A stretch of 64,000 nt of DNA. It comes from Streptoalloteichus hindustanus. Lineage in GTDB: Bacteria; Actinomycetota; Actinomycetes; Mycobacteriales; Pseudonocardiaceae. The stretch's first letter is position 1; every line of letters begins with the position of its first letter. The notes under the pieces were generated by a model. The model was given only the letters and a program-made list of their open reading frames with translations, did not search any database and was not told where the DNA came from. Shown here in pieces: positions 44,515 through 52,903 of the stretch. The translations under genes were made by a program, and so were the position numbers. The stretch lies in NCBI RefSeq assembly GCF_900129375.1, contig NZ_FQVN01000003.1, positions 372,001 through 436,000 of the forward strand, read 5' to 3'.

Positions 44515-46251
44515 TCACCAGGAGCGGAGCGTGGCGATGCGCTCCTCCAACTGCTCCACCGTGGCCATCGGTGTGGGCGGCCCGCCGCAGTAGCCGCGGA
44601 GCTCGGAGTGGATGCGGCCGTGCGGCTTGCCCGTCCGGTGGTGGTGCAGGGCCACCAGCGTGTTCAGCTCCCGCCGCAGGTGGGAGAGCCGCTCCTGCAC
44701 CGTCTGCGGTTTGGCCACCGGCTCCGGGGCGGGCGGCGGCTCGGCCGCCCTGCGCCGGGTCGCCTCGGCCAGCTGCTTCTCCTGGCGCTGCCGCAGCAGC
44801 GCCCGCATCTGGTCGGGCGAGAGCAGACCGGGCAGGCCCAGGTAGTCCTGCTCCTCCTCGGTGCCGGCCAGCGCGGCGGTGCCGAACGAGGACCCGTCGT
44901 AGATCACCTGGTCCAGTTCGGCGGACGCGCCGAGGGCGGTGAAGGACCGCTCGTCCTCGCCCGGCTCGTCCTTGGTCCGGTTGGCGTCGGCGAGCAGTTC
45001 GTCGTCCCAGCCGTCCTTGGGCCGGTGCGGCTTGCCCAGCACGTGGTCGCGCTGCGCCTCCAGCTGGCTGGCCAGCTCCAGCAGCACGGGCACGCTGGGC
45101 AGGAACACGCTGGCCGTCTCGCCGGGGCGGCGGGCCCGCACGAACCGGCCGATCGCCTGCGCGAAGAACAGCGGGGTGGAGGCGCTGGTGGCGTAGACGC
45201 CGACCGCGAGCCGGGGCACGTCGACGCCCTCGGAGACCATCCGGACCGCGACCAGCCAGCGGTCGTCGGACTCGGCGAACTCGCCGATCCTGGCCGAGGC
45301 TCTCGGGTCGTCGGACAGCACCACGACCGGCTCGCGGCCGGTGGTGCGCTGCAGGATCTGGGCGTAGGCCTTGGCCGAGACGTGGTCCGAGGCGATGACC
45401 AGCCCGCCGGCGTCGGGCACGCCGTTGTTGCGGAGCTGGGTGAGCCGGGTGTCGGCGGCGGCGAGCACCGCGGGCATCCACTCGCCGGTCGGGTCCAGCG
45501 CGGTGCGCCACGCGCGGGCCGTCTGCTCCTGGGTCAGCGGCTCGCCCAGCCGCGCCGTGTACTCGTCGCCGGCGCTGGTCCGCCAGTGCGCCTCGCCCGA
45601 GTAGGCGAGGAAGACGACGGGGCGGACGACGCCGTCGCGCAACGCGTCGGAGTAGCCGTAGGAGTGGTCGGCCCGGCTGCGCTGGCTGCCGTCGGCGTCG
45701 GGCTCGTAGTTGACGAACGGGATCGGGTTGTCGTCGCTGCGGAACGGGGTTCCGGTCAGGGCGAGCCGGCGCACGGCGGGCGCGAACGCCTCGCGGGTCG
45801 CCTCGCCCCAGGACTTCGCGTCGCCGGCGTGGTGGATCTCGTCCAGGATCACCAGCGTCTTGCGGTTCTCGGTCCGCACCCGGTGCAGGGTGGGGTGCGC
45901 GGCGACCTGCGCGTAGGTCACGGCGACGCCCTGGAAGTCCCGGGAGGTGGCGCCCATGGCGTTGCGGAACTCGGGGTCGATCGCGATGCCCGCGGCGGCG
46001 GCCGCGGCCGCCCACTGGTGCTTGAGGTGCTCGGTGGGGGTGACCACCGTCACCTGCTCCACCGTCCGGTCGGCCAACAGCTCCGCGGCCACCCGCAGTC
46101 CGAACGTCGTCTTGCCCGCGCCCGGGGTCGCGACCGCGAGGAAGTCCCGCGGCCTGGTCGCCAGGTACCGGGTGAGCGCGCGGCGCTGCCACGCGCGCAG
46201 GGGCCGCGACGCGGCGGAGGGGGCCGAGGAGTCGGGCACAGGCTGGGCCAC
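44515..46251 (-). CDS. SF2 DEAD/DEAH-box helicase
   Basis: About 578 residues. Q-like start RPLRAWQRRALTRYL, Walker A ATPGAGKTT, VVTPTEHLKHQW, motif II LVILDEIHHAG, motif III LALTGTPFRSD, then helicase C with VRMVSEGVDVPRL and QAIGRFVRARR. This is the restriction-enzyme-R-subunit/UvrB-like SF2 group conserved near sigA in many actinobacteria; role unknown, probably DNA. The last 130 residues contain a Glu/Arg-rich helical part. GTG at 46251 follows AAGGAG by 11 bases. Confidence 0.88.
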   Translation of the reverse strand: MAQPVPDSSAPSAASRPLRAWQRRALTRYLATRPRDFLAVATPGAGKTTFGLRVAAELLADRTVEQVTVVTPTEHLKHQWAAAAAAAGIAIDPEFRNAMGATSRDFQGVAVTYAQVAAHPTLHRVRTENRKTLVILDEIHHAGDAKSWGEATREAFAPAVRRLALTGTPFRSDDNPIPFVNYEPDADGSQRSRADHSYGYSDALRDGVVRPVVFLAYSGEAHWRTSAGDEYTARLGEPLTQEQTARAWRTALDPTGEWMPAVLAAADTRLTQLRNNGVPDAGGLVIASDHVSAKAYAQILQRTTGREPVVVLSDDPRASARIGEFAESDDRWLVAVRMVSEGVDVPRLAVGVYATSASTPLFFAQAIGRFVRARRPGETASVFLPSVPVLLELASQLEAQRDHVLGKPHRPKDGWDDELLADANRTKDEPGEDERSFTALGASAELDQVIYDGSSFGTAALAGTEEEQDYLGLPGLLSPDQMRALLRQRQEKQLAEATRRRAAEPPPAPEPVAKPQTVQERLSHLRRELNTLVALHHHRTGKPHGRIHSELRGYCGGPPTPMATVEQLEERIATLRSW

Positions 46252-46485
46252 GGGACTTGCCGCTCCTTCCACTGGCGCACCGGCTCCACGACGTGCAAAT
46301 GCCCCCACTGGCGCACGCGTCGGGGCGGGGTCCCGCCGCCGCCGCTCGCCCGAGGAGGGGGCACCGGCACTCTACCTGGCGGCCCCGTCACACCCGCCCA
46401 GCGACGCGGTCGGCGGGCGCGACACGCCGACGTGGCCGGGGGCGTGCTGTCCGGATCAGGGTGGATGCAGCATGCTTGTGCCGCG

Positions 46486-47607
46486 ATGGGTCCGCGGTCG
46501 AACGACGACGGGCGCAGCGGCACCGCCTCCCGGCAGAGCCCGGTACCCCGTGGGCCGCTGCGTCTGTTCACGCGCACCCTGTCCCGGGCGTGGGACCACA
46601 ACATCTTCTCCGAGTCGGCCGAGGCGGCGTTCTGGATCACGCTGTCGCTGCCGCCGCTGCTGCTCGGGTTGCTCGGCAGCCTGGGCTTCGTCGGGGACTG
46701 GTTCGGGCCGACGATCGTGGACGAGGTGCGGGGCAAGATCCTCGGGTTCTGTCGCACGGTGTTCACGCCCGACGTGGTCGACCGGATCATCGCGCCGACC
46801 GTGGCCGACATCCTGACCAGGGGGCGCAGCGAGATCGCGTCGATCGGCTTCGTGCTGTCGCTGTGGGCGGGGTCATCGGCCATGGCCTCGTTCGTCGACG
46901 CGATCACCGTGGCGCACGGCCAGTACAACGTCCGCAACGTCGTCTGGCAGCGGATCGTCGCGCTGCTGATGTACCTGGTCGGCCTGGTGGCGGCCGTGAT
47001 CGTGCTGCCGCTGCTCGCGCTGGGGCCCGGTCTGCTGCCCAAGGTCTTCCCCGAGCCGTGGCAACCGACCGTGGTGGACCTGGTCGACCGGTTCTACTAC
47101 CCGACGACGGGCGTGCTGCTGATGATCGCCCTGGCCACCCTCTACAAGGTCGCGTTGCCCAGGAAGCTGCCGTGGCACCGGGGCCTGCCGGGCGCGCTGC
47201 TGGCCATGGTCGTGTTCCTGGTGGCCAGCTCGGGCCTGCGGCTGTACATGAGCTGGATCACGGGGACCGGCTACACCTACGGGGCGCTGGCGACGCCGAT
47301 CGCGTTCCTGCTGTTCGCGTTCTTCATCGGGTTCGCGATCGTCCTGGGCGCGCACTTCAACAACACGCTCCAGGAGATGTGGCCGGCCAGGATGTCCCGC
47401 AGGGAGCGGCGGCGCTGGCGGCGGCTGGAGATGGAGCGGGCGGCCGAGCGGCTGCGGCGGGAGCAGGCCGAGCAGGCCCGGCGGCAGCGCCGGCAGGCGG
47501 CCAGGATTAGGGCCGCCGAGCGGACGCACCAGGCGCCGTCGCCGGCCGACACCCACGACACGGTTCCGCTGCGCCGCGAGACCCGTCCGACTCCCACTGA
47601 CGAGTGA
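46486..47607 (+). CDS. YihY/BrkB family membrane protein
   Basis: About 373 residues with six predicted helices in the BrkB fold (AAFWITLSLPPLLLGLLG, LWAGSSAMASFVDAITVAHG, VVFLVASSGLRLYMSWITG, FAFFIGFAIVLGAHFNNTLQE). The last 75 residues are cytosolic, Arg/Glu-rich and likely coiled coil (ERRRWRRLEMERAAERLR). Function of the family is unsettled. ATG at 46486 or 46465; no good ribosome binding site, but CATGCT at 46471-46476 could drive a near-leaderless mRNA. Confidence 0.85.
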   Translation: MGPRSNDDGRSGTASRQSPVPRGPLRLFTRTLSRAWDHNIFSESAEAAFWITLSLPPLLLGLLGSLGFVGDWFGPTIVDEVRGKILGFCRTVFTPDVVDRIIAPTVADILTRGRSEIASIGFVLSLWAGSSAMASFVDAITVAHGQYNVRNVVWQRIVALLMYLVGLVAAVIVLPLLALGPGLLPKVFPEPWQPTVVDLVDRFYYPTTGVLLMIALATLYKVALPRKLPWHRGLPGALLAMVVFLVASSGLRLYMSWITGTGYTYGALATPIAFLLFAFFIGFAIVLGAHFNNTLQEMWPARMSRRERRRWRRLEMERAAERLRREQAEQARRQRRQAARIRAAERTHQAPSPADTHDTVPLRRETRPTPTDE

Positions 47608-47826
47608 CCCCTGATCCGGGGTTGACGATCACTCTGTGGTCCAGAGCACGTCAGGTTTGACCCCCGAGTGGTGGGGCATCCCGACCGGGACGACAGCGCG
47701 GGACACCCGCTTCCGGGTGCCGCGGAAGACCCGCACGGGTTCGGCGCCCGGGACGGACTGCAGCCGCGTCCCCCGCCCGCGCCGCCACCACACCCGGTGC
47801 GACGGACCAGGCTCGAGGAGGCGGTC

Positions 47827-48102
47827 GTGGCCGACACTCGCAGGTTGCCGAAGCCGGTGAGCGACGTCTGGGACTGGCAGCTCCACGCCGCGTGTCGGGG
47901 GATGAACAGCGCGCTGTTCTTCCACCCGGAGCGGGAGCGGGGCGCGGCCCGGCAGGCCAGGGAGGAACGGGCCAAGGCGATCTGCCGGAGCTGCCCGGTG
48001 ATGACCGAGTGCCGGCGGCACGCGCTGCGCGTGCACGAGACCTACGGCGTCTGGGGCGGGCTCGGCGAGTCCGAGCTGCGGACGATGATCCACGAGAGCT
48101 GA
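47827..48102 (+). CDS. whiB3: WhiB-family iron-sulfur regulator, WhiB3/WhiD-like
   Basis: 91 residues with the four cluster-binding Cys at 23, 53, 56 and 62, the same positions as in M. tuberculosis WhiB3, and the turn GVWGG. The stretch WDWQLHAACRGM and FFHPERERG also match WhiB3/WhiD. The C-terminus is short and lacks the basic tail often following GVWGG. WhiB3 responds to redox stress together with SigA; here sigA is 6 kb upstream. GTG set by GAGGAGG. Confidence 0.88.
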   Translation: MADTRRLPKPVSDVWDWQLHAACRGMNSALFFHPERERGAARQAREERAKAICRSCPVMTECRRHALRVHETYGVWGGLGESELRTMIHES

Positions 48103-48124
48103 CCGGCGGCGCGCACCCGCCACC

Positions 48125-48166
48125 CGACGGGCCCGGAACCCACCGCCAGGGGTTCCGGGCCCGTCG
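48125..48166. terminator. bidirectional terminator after whiB
   Basis: Perfect 17-bp stem (48125-48141 with 48150-48166), reading CGACGGGCCCGGAACCC on the left arm, loop of 8. It lies between convergent genes. Confidence 0.85.
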
Positions 48167-48187
48167 CCACCCGCTCCGCCAGCTGAG

Positions 48188-49876
48188 TCAGAGGGGCCGG
48201 CCGCCCTCGCCGGTGATCGGCGACGCGATCTGGCCCAGCAGGTCGTTGACCTGGGTGTTGCCCTGGAAGGCGTGGACGGGGATGCCGGGGTCGATGGTCG
48301 GCTTGCGCTTCGGCCTGCCCGGAGAGGTGGCGACGTCCGGCTTCTCCTCGGGCGCGCCGGCGGGCGCCGCTCCCCCACCCGTCGGCGCGGGCGCACCCGC
48401 GGTCGTGCCGGAGCCGGTGGCCGGGGCGGCCGCGGTCTGGACGGCCTCGGCGGCGTCGGTCGTCTCGGTGTCCTTCTCGGTGTCCTTCTCGTCGTCGTCC
48501 TCGTCCTGCACCGGCTTGGCCGCCGGCTTCGGCGCGCTCGGCTTGAGCCCGACGCTCTTGGTGATCGGTACCTGCCCCAGCGCGCTGGTCACCAGCTTCG
48601 TCACCGGGTTCGAGCCGTTGGTCAGCGCCTGGGTGCCGGGAGCCAGCTTGCCGGCCCTCGGGGTCAGCTCGGCCGAGGCCGGCTCGGCGGACCTCGGCGT
48701 CGGCTGGGCGGGCGGGGCGCTGACCGGCATGCCCATCATCGGGCCGAACGGGTTCGGCGACGACGACGAGTTCTTGGTGATCGGCATCAACATGCCCAGG
48801 GTGTTGGTCGACCCGGGGTTGAGGTCGGGCGCCGGGCGCGAGAGGGCCTGCAGCGCCTCCTTGCGGAGCAACGGCTCCAGCACGTCGACCTCGTCCAAAG
48901 TGGGCAGGGTGAGCGGCTTCGCGAACGGCTCGATGGTCTGGCCGTGCACCAGGTCGGCCTCGACGCCGTAGTCGCCGGCGGCCAGGGCCTGGGGCCGCTT
49001 CCTGTTGTAGGGCGCGAACTCCAGCTTCGCGAGGTGGTTGGCGTCCTGCAGCACGCCGACGTTCTCCAGCGCCCCGGTCACGCCGAACTTCGGTCGGCCG
49101 GGCGGTTCGGCCGGCGCCGCGGACCTGGGGCTGGCGGCGGGCGGCCGCCCCTGCAGCACGTCGAGCACCGCCTCCACCTGCCGCAGGTCGGTGAGCGGGC
49201 GCTCCTGCTGGACCTGGTGGGCGATGCCGGTCGCGGTGCCCCGCAGGGCGTGGCCGGTCCCGCTGAGGGTGGTGGCCGGCGACTGCGGGCGCTTCCTCAG
49301 CTCCTGGGCGAGGTGCTTGCTCGCCTTGTCGAGGGTGGTCTCCATGGTGTCGGCGGCCGCCATGCCGGCCTGGACGGGGGCGTTGGGGAGCGTGGCGTGC
49401 AGCGTGGTGTCCGCGCACGGGACCCGCTTGCTGCTGGGCGCCTGCTCGTAGGGGCCGTGGCAGGTGTCCAACGGCAGCTCCACCCTGACCTCCTCGGGGG
49501 TGGTGGAGACCGCGTTGGCGGTGCTCAACGCGTCGTGGTCCTTCTGGGCGTGGCCCTGGGGCCTGGCGCCAGCCCCGCCGCCGGGCTTCTTCCCGTCCGC
49601 CTTGGTGGCCTCGGGCTTCTGCGCGGCGGGCTTCTGCGCGTCAGGCTTCTTGGCCTCGGGCTTCTTCGCGTCGCCGATGGGGGCCTTGCTGGGCGTGGTG
49701 GCCTTGGCGGGCGCGGCGGGCTGCGCGGCGGTGGCCGACGCCGGGTGGGGAGCGGAGTGGTGACCGTCGGGGTCGGGCTTCGCGGACGCCTGCGTCGTGG
49801 CCATCGCCGTGGTCATCGCCGCGACTCCCGCGGCCAGCACCGCCGCGTGGAAGGTGCGCTTCGTCCAGGGACGCAA
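48188..49876 (-). CDS. large secreted low-complexity protein, unknown
   Basis: 562 residues, not recognised. Signal peptide about 1-32 (ending TTQASA), then Ala/Pro/Lys repeats (KKPEAKKPDAQKP and variants, about 65-98). A middle region follows with two Cys (LDTCHGPYEQ, VPCADTT) and a helical segment, then Pro/Ala linkers and an acidic run (DEDDDEKDTEKDTE). The end carries IDPGIPVHAFQGNTQVNDLLG. It may be cell-wall associated. Start TTG at 49876 is well supported by GGAGGAGA. No paralogue in the window. Confidence 0.7.
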   Translation of the reverse strand: MRPWTKRTFHAAVLAAGVAAMTTAMATTQASAKPDPDGHHSAPHPASATAAQPAAPAKATTPSKAPIGDAKKPEAKKPDAQKPAAQKPEATKADGKKPGGGAGARPQGHAQKDHDALSTANAVSTTPEEVRVELPLDTCHGPYEQAPSSKRVPCADTTLHATLPNAPVQAGMAAADTMETTLDKASKHLAQELRKRPQSPATTLSGTGHALRGTATGIAHQVQQERPLTDLRQVEAVLDVLQGRPPAASPRSAAPAEPPGRPKFGVTGALENVGVLQDANHLAKLEFAPYNRKRPQALAAGDYGVEADLVHGQTIEPFAKPLTLPTLDEVDVLEPLLRKEALQALSRPAPDLNPGSTNTLGMLMPITKNSSSSPNPFGPMMGMPVSAPPAQPTPRSAEPASAELTPRAGKLAPGTQALTNGSNPVTKLVTSALGQVPITKSVGLKPSAPKPAAKPVQDEDDDEKDTEKDTETTDAAEAVQTAAAPATGSGTTAGAPAPTGGGAAPAGAPEEKPDVATSPGRPKRKPTIDPGIPVHAFQGNTQVNDLLGQIASPITGEGGRPL

Positions 49877-50228
49877 GATGTGTCTCCTCCGGTCTTGTGG
49901 ATGTGCGCCTCCCCACGGCGGCGGCGTCCTGAGCGGGCGGTCGGGGTGGCCGCTGGCAGCCGGGGGCGCGTCTGTTCGCCGGCGACGAGCCGAAGATCAC
50001 CACCGGTCGGCTGAGATCGGCATCGGGGCGCGGGCCGGGGTTCTTGAGGCCCTCCGGACCAGGACAACCGGTCGTGCGGGCCCGACGACCCGGAAGCCTC
50101 ACGCGCCGATGCGGCCGGTGAACGCCGGTCCGGACGACGGTGGACCCGACATCACCCGGAGGGCGGCCCCGCCCCCGACCGGGGAAGAGGGGCGCTCGTC
50201 ACCGCTGGCCCGGCGGCGGAACACGCAA
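49877..50228. other. upstream region of the secreted-protein gene
   Basis: About 350 bases with no gene. GC-rich and featureless apart from the ribosome binding site at its end; promoter not identified. Confidence 0.35.
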
Positions 50229-50255
50229 AAGGGGCGGACCTTTGGTCCGCCCCTT
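50229..50255 (-). terminator. intrinsic terminator
   Basis: AAGGGGCGGACC (50229-50240), loop TTT, GGTCCGCCCCTT (50244-50255). On the minus strand it runs out in CCCCTTTTGCG. It ends either the DUF3039 transcript or a small RNA. Confidence 0.8.
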
Positions 50256-50350
50256 GCTTCGTGCAGTGACTCGGGTCGTCGTTCATCACCGGAACGAGAG
50301 ACACGGCGCCACGCGAGGGGGTGACGCTCTCTTCCCGGCCGACACCGGGA

Positions 50351-50431
50351 CACGACGAGGCCCCCGGGAGCAGGGGTGTGTGAACGCCCTCGGCGGTCAC
50401 CGCCGCCACTGCCCTGGGGGCCTCGTTCGTG
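50351..50431 (-). ncRNA. candidate structured RNA
   Basis: An outer stem (50355-50365 with 50416-50426, 11 bp, extended by 4 bp past one bulge) encloses two inner hairpins (AGGG/CCCT near 50372-50390 and CGGCGGT/ACCGCCG near 50391-50406), forming a three-way junction. It lies 100 bases ahead of the intrinsic terminator on the minus strand. No known RNA family is recognised. Confidence 0.35.
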
Positions 50432-50542
50432 CGAAGGCCAGCCCGCGCCTCAGGGGCCGTCAGGAAGACGAGCACCCGAGAACGCGGAACGGGTGCGGAG
50501 CGCCTCCCGGTCGCTCACCCCCGGTCGGGGTGTCAGCGCTGG

Positions 50543-50812
50543 TCACTCGCCGCCGTCGCCGCCGGACGGGAGCGACTCGTAGATCCGCTTGCACTCCGGG
50601 CACACGGGGGAGCCGGGCTTGGGCGAGCGGGTCACCGGGAACACCTCACCGCACAGCGCGACCACGTGCGTCCCCATGACCGCGCTCTCCGCGATCTTGG
50701 ACTTGCGCACGTAGTGGAACATCTTCGGGGTGTCGTCCCCGGTCTGGTCGGTGCCCTCCGGACGGGTGTCGACGTCCGGACGGGTCTTGGTGGCAGTGCT
50801 CACGCCATCCAT
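50543..50812 (-). CDS. DUF3039 family protein
   Basis: Conserved actinobacterial protein of 89 residues and unknown function. The N-terminal third is polar and disordered; the rest reads FHYVRKSKIAESAVMGTHVVALCGEVF and ends with the CPECKRIYESL Cys pair, which with Cys74 region and His may bind zinc. The start is ATG 50812; GTG at 50803 is possible. It is divergent from psuG with only 29 bases between the starts. Confidence 0.88.
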   Translation of the reverse strand: MDGVSTATKTRPDVDTRPEGTDQTGDDTPKMFHYVRKSKIAESAVMGTHVVALCGEVFPVTRSPKPGSPVCPECKRIYESLPSGGDGGE

Positions 50813-50841
50813 GATGCCTCACACGGGAAGCGGGTGGTGAC

Positions 50842-51756
50842 GTGCTCCGAGTCGCGGACGAGGTGGCGGCGGCGCTGGCGGAGGCCCGGCCGGTCGTGGC
50901 GCTGGAGAGCACCCTGCTGGCGCACGGCCTGCCCGAGGGGCGCAACCGGGAGGTGGCCGACGAGCTGGAACGGGCGGTGCGCGCGGCCGGGGCGGTGCCG
51001 GCGACGATCGCCGTGCTGGACGGCGTGCCGCGCGTCGGGCTCTCCGGGGCGGAGCTGGACCGGGTGTGCGACCGCCGCGCGGGGCTGCTCAAGTTGTCGC
51101 GCCGGGACCTGGGGCCGGCGCTGGCCCTGGGCCGCAGCGGCGCGACGACGGTGGCGGGCACGGCGTCCCTCGCGCACCGCGCCGGCGTCGGCGTCTTCGC
51201 GACCGGCGGGCTGGGCGGCGTCCACCGCGACGCCTCGGTGACCTGGGACGTCTCGGCGGACCTGGACGTGCTCGCCGACACGCCGGTGCTGGTGGTCTGC
51301 TCGGGCGTGAAGTCCGTGCTGGACGTGCCGGCGACGCTGGAGCTGCTGGAGACCCGGTCGGTGCCGGTCCTCGGCTACCGCACCGAGCGCTTCCCCGCCT
51401 TCTACCTGCGCGATTCCGGGCTGGAGGTGCCGTGGCGGGTGGACAGCCCTGCCGAGGCGGCGTCGGTCGTCGCCGCGCACCGCGCGTCCGTGCCCGGCTC
51501 GGCGGGTGTGTTGTTGGTCAACCCGGTCCCCGCCGAGCACGAGATGGACCGGTACCTGCACGACCGCCTGCTCGCCGAAGGTGAGAAGGCGCTCCGCGAG
51601 CGCGGCGTGCGCGGCAAGGCCGTGACACCGGTGTTGCTGGCGCACTTCCACGAGCACAGCGGCGGCGCGAGCCTGGCCGCGAACGTCGCGCTGGTCCTGG
51701 CCAACGCGACGCTGGCGGCCGAGGTCGCCGTGGCGTTGGCCGCGCCCCCGAGCTGA
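50842..51756 (+). CDS. psuG: pseudouridine-5'-phosphate glycosidase
   Basis: Breaks the C-C bond of pseudouridine 5'-phosphate to uracil and ribose 5-phosphate in nucleoside salvage. 304 residues with VVALESTLLAHGLP (17-30), TIAVLDGVPRVGLS, KLSRRDLGPAL (catalytic Lys), TTVAGTASLAHRAGV, VFATGGLGGVHR, VVCSGVKSVLDVPATLE and the Mn/phosphate motif VNPVPAEHEM. Full length. The usual kinase partner PsuK is not adjacent. Confidence 0.95.
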   Translation: MLRVADEVAAALAEARPVVALESTLLAHGLPEGRNREVADELERAVRAAGAVPATIAVLDGVPRVGLSGAELDRVCDRRAGLLKLSRRDLGPALALGRSGATTVAGTASLAHRAGVGVFATGGLGGVHRDASVTWDVSADLDVLADTPVLVVCSGVKSVLDVPATLELLETRSVPVLGYRTERFPAFYLRDSGLEVPWRVDSPAEAASVVAAHRASVPGSAGVLLVNPVPAEHEMDRYLHDRLLAEGEKALRERGVRGKAVTPVLLAHFHEHSGGASLAANVALVLANATLAAEVAVALAAPPS

Positions 51757-51815
51757 CCGGACGACAGCGCCGACCGAACCGGAGCCGCCGGAGCGGACCG
51801 GGCGGAACCGCCGGC

Positions 51816-52136
51816 TCAGCTGTTGATGACCGGGTGCTCGCGCCCCTCCAGCTGCCGGTCCGACCGCCGGCTCCGGAACCAGCTCGCCTTCTCCGCCTTG
51901 CGCGGCGGGCGGTCGTTGGCGATGAGCACCGCCATCCACGGCAGTGGCACGGAGAGCAGGATGAACAACAGCGCCAGCCACGGCACCTGGTAGCTGAGCC
52001 CGGCGGCGATCAGGCACGGGAAGCGCAGCGACATCATGATCGCGTACTTGCGGCGCCGCGCGGCGTGCTGGTCGTCGTAGGACGGAGCCGCCTCGGTGAT
52101 GAGGACCGGGGTGTCGTCCCGCTGCGAACCCTTCAC
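51816..52136 (-). CDS. DUF3099 family membrane protein
   Basis: 106-residue actinobacterial protein with two transmembrane helices (IMMSLRFPCLIAAGLSY and LALLFILLSVPLPWMAVLI) flanked by basic segments. Function unknown. The GTG at 52136 is chosen because GGGAGGTGGA precedes it with good spacing; an upstream ATG at 52157 would bury that site. Confidence 0.87.
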   Translation of the reverse strand: MKGSQRDDTPVLITEAAPSYDDQHAARRRKYAIMMSLRFPCLIAAGLSYQVPWLALLFILLSVPLPWMAVLIANDRPPRKAEKASWFRSRRSDRQLEGREHPVINS

Positions 52137-52258
52137 GACTCCACCTCCCTCCCCCATGGTCCCACCGGACGGGTCACCGCGAAACCCGGCCCCACTGACG
52201 TTCCGCGCACGACCGGCGTGCTACTGATCACCCGACCGAGGGGGCGGCGTCGACCGGG

Positions 52259-52834
52259 TCAGCCCTTCTTCGCCGCGGCCTTGGCCTGCTTCTTGACGGC
52301 CCGCACCTCCTGGAGGGTCCGCTCGTCGACCACGTCGGCGATCGAGCGCCGCGCGCCCTCCTCGCCGTAGGCCCCCGCGGCCTCCCGCCAGCCGGCCGGC
52401 CGCACGTCCCGCTGCTTGCCCAGCAGGGCCAGGAAGATCTTCGCCTTCTGCTCGCCGAATCCCGGCAGGTCCTTCAGGCGCCGCAGCACCTCGGCGCCGT
52501 CCGGCGACCCGTCCGACCACAGGGCGTCGACCCGGCCGTCGTAGCGCTCCACGAGGTACCGGCTCAACGCCTGCAACCGCTTGGCCATGGCGCCGGGGAA
52601 GCGGTGGACCGCCGGCGGACCGGCGCAGGCGGCGGCGAACTCGTCGGGGTCCATCTCCGCGACGCGGTGCACGTCGAGCCCGCCGAGCCGGTCGGCGAGC
52701 AGCCTCGGCCCCGCGAAGGCACGCTCCATCGGCACCTGCTGGTCGAGCAGCATGCCGGCGAGCAGGGCGAACGGGTCGTCGGACAGCAGCTTGTCGGCCT
52801 CGGCGTCGCCAGTCAGGCGCAGCGTCTTGGGCAT
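52259..52834 (-). CDS. HhH-GPD family base-excision repair protein
   Basis: Predicted DNA glycosylase-like protein of 191 residues. LLAGMLLDQQVPMERAF lies early, the helix-hairpin-helix LKDLPGFGEQKAKIFLALLG in the middle, and a Lys-rich tail at the end. It is shorter than Nth or AlkA and lacks the iron-sulfur Cys. The ATG is 6 bases after GAGAAT on the minus strand, suggesting a leaderless mRNA. Confidence 0.85.
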   Translation of the reverse strand: MPKTLRLTGDAEADKLLSDDPFALLAGMLLDQQVPMERAFAGPRLLADRLGGLDVHRVAEMDPDEFAAACAGPPAVHRFPGAMAKRLQALSRYLVERYDGRVDALWSDGSPDGAEVLRRLKDLPGFGEQKAKIFLALLGKQRDVRPAGWREAAGAYGEEGARRSIADVVDERTLQEVRAVKKQAKAAAKKG

Positions 52835-52840
52835 GGTTCC

Positions 52841-52846
52841 ATTCTC
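52841..52846 (-). promoter_or_regulatory. leaderless -10 box for the HhH-GPD gene
   Basis: GAGAAT on the minus strand, then 6 bases, then the ATG at 52834. Confidence 0.45.
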
Positions 52847-52903
52847 TCCGGGCGGTGGGGTGCGGGCAGGACCCGCCCGGTCCACGACCGGACCGGGCCG
52901 ACG

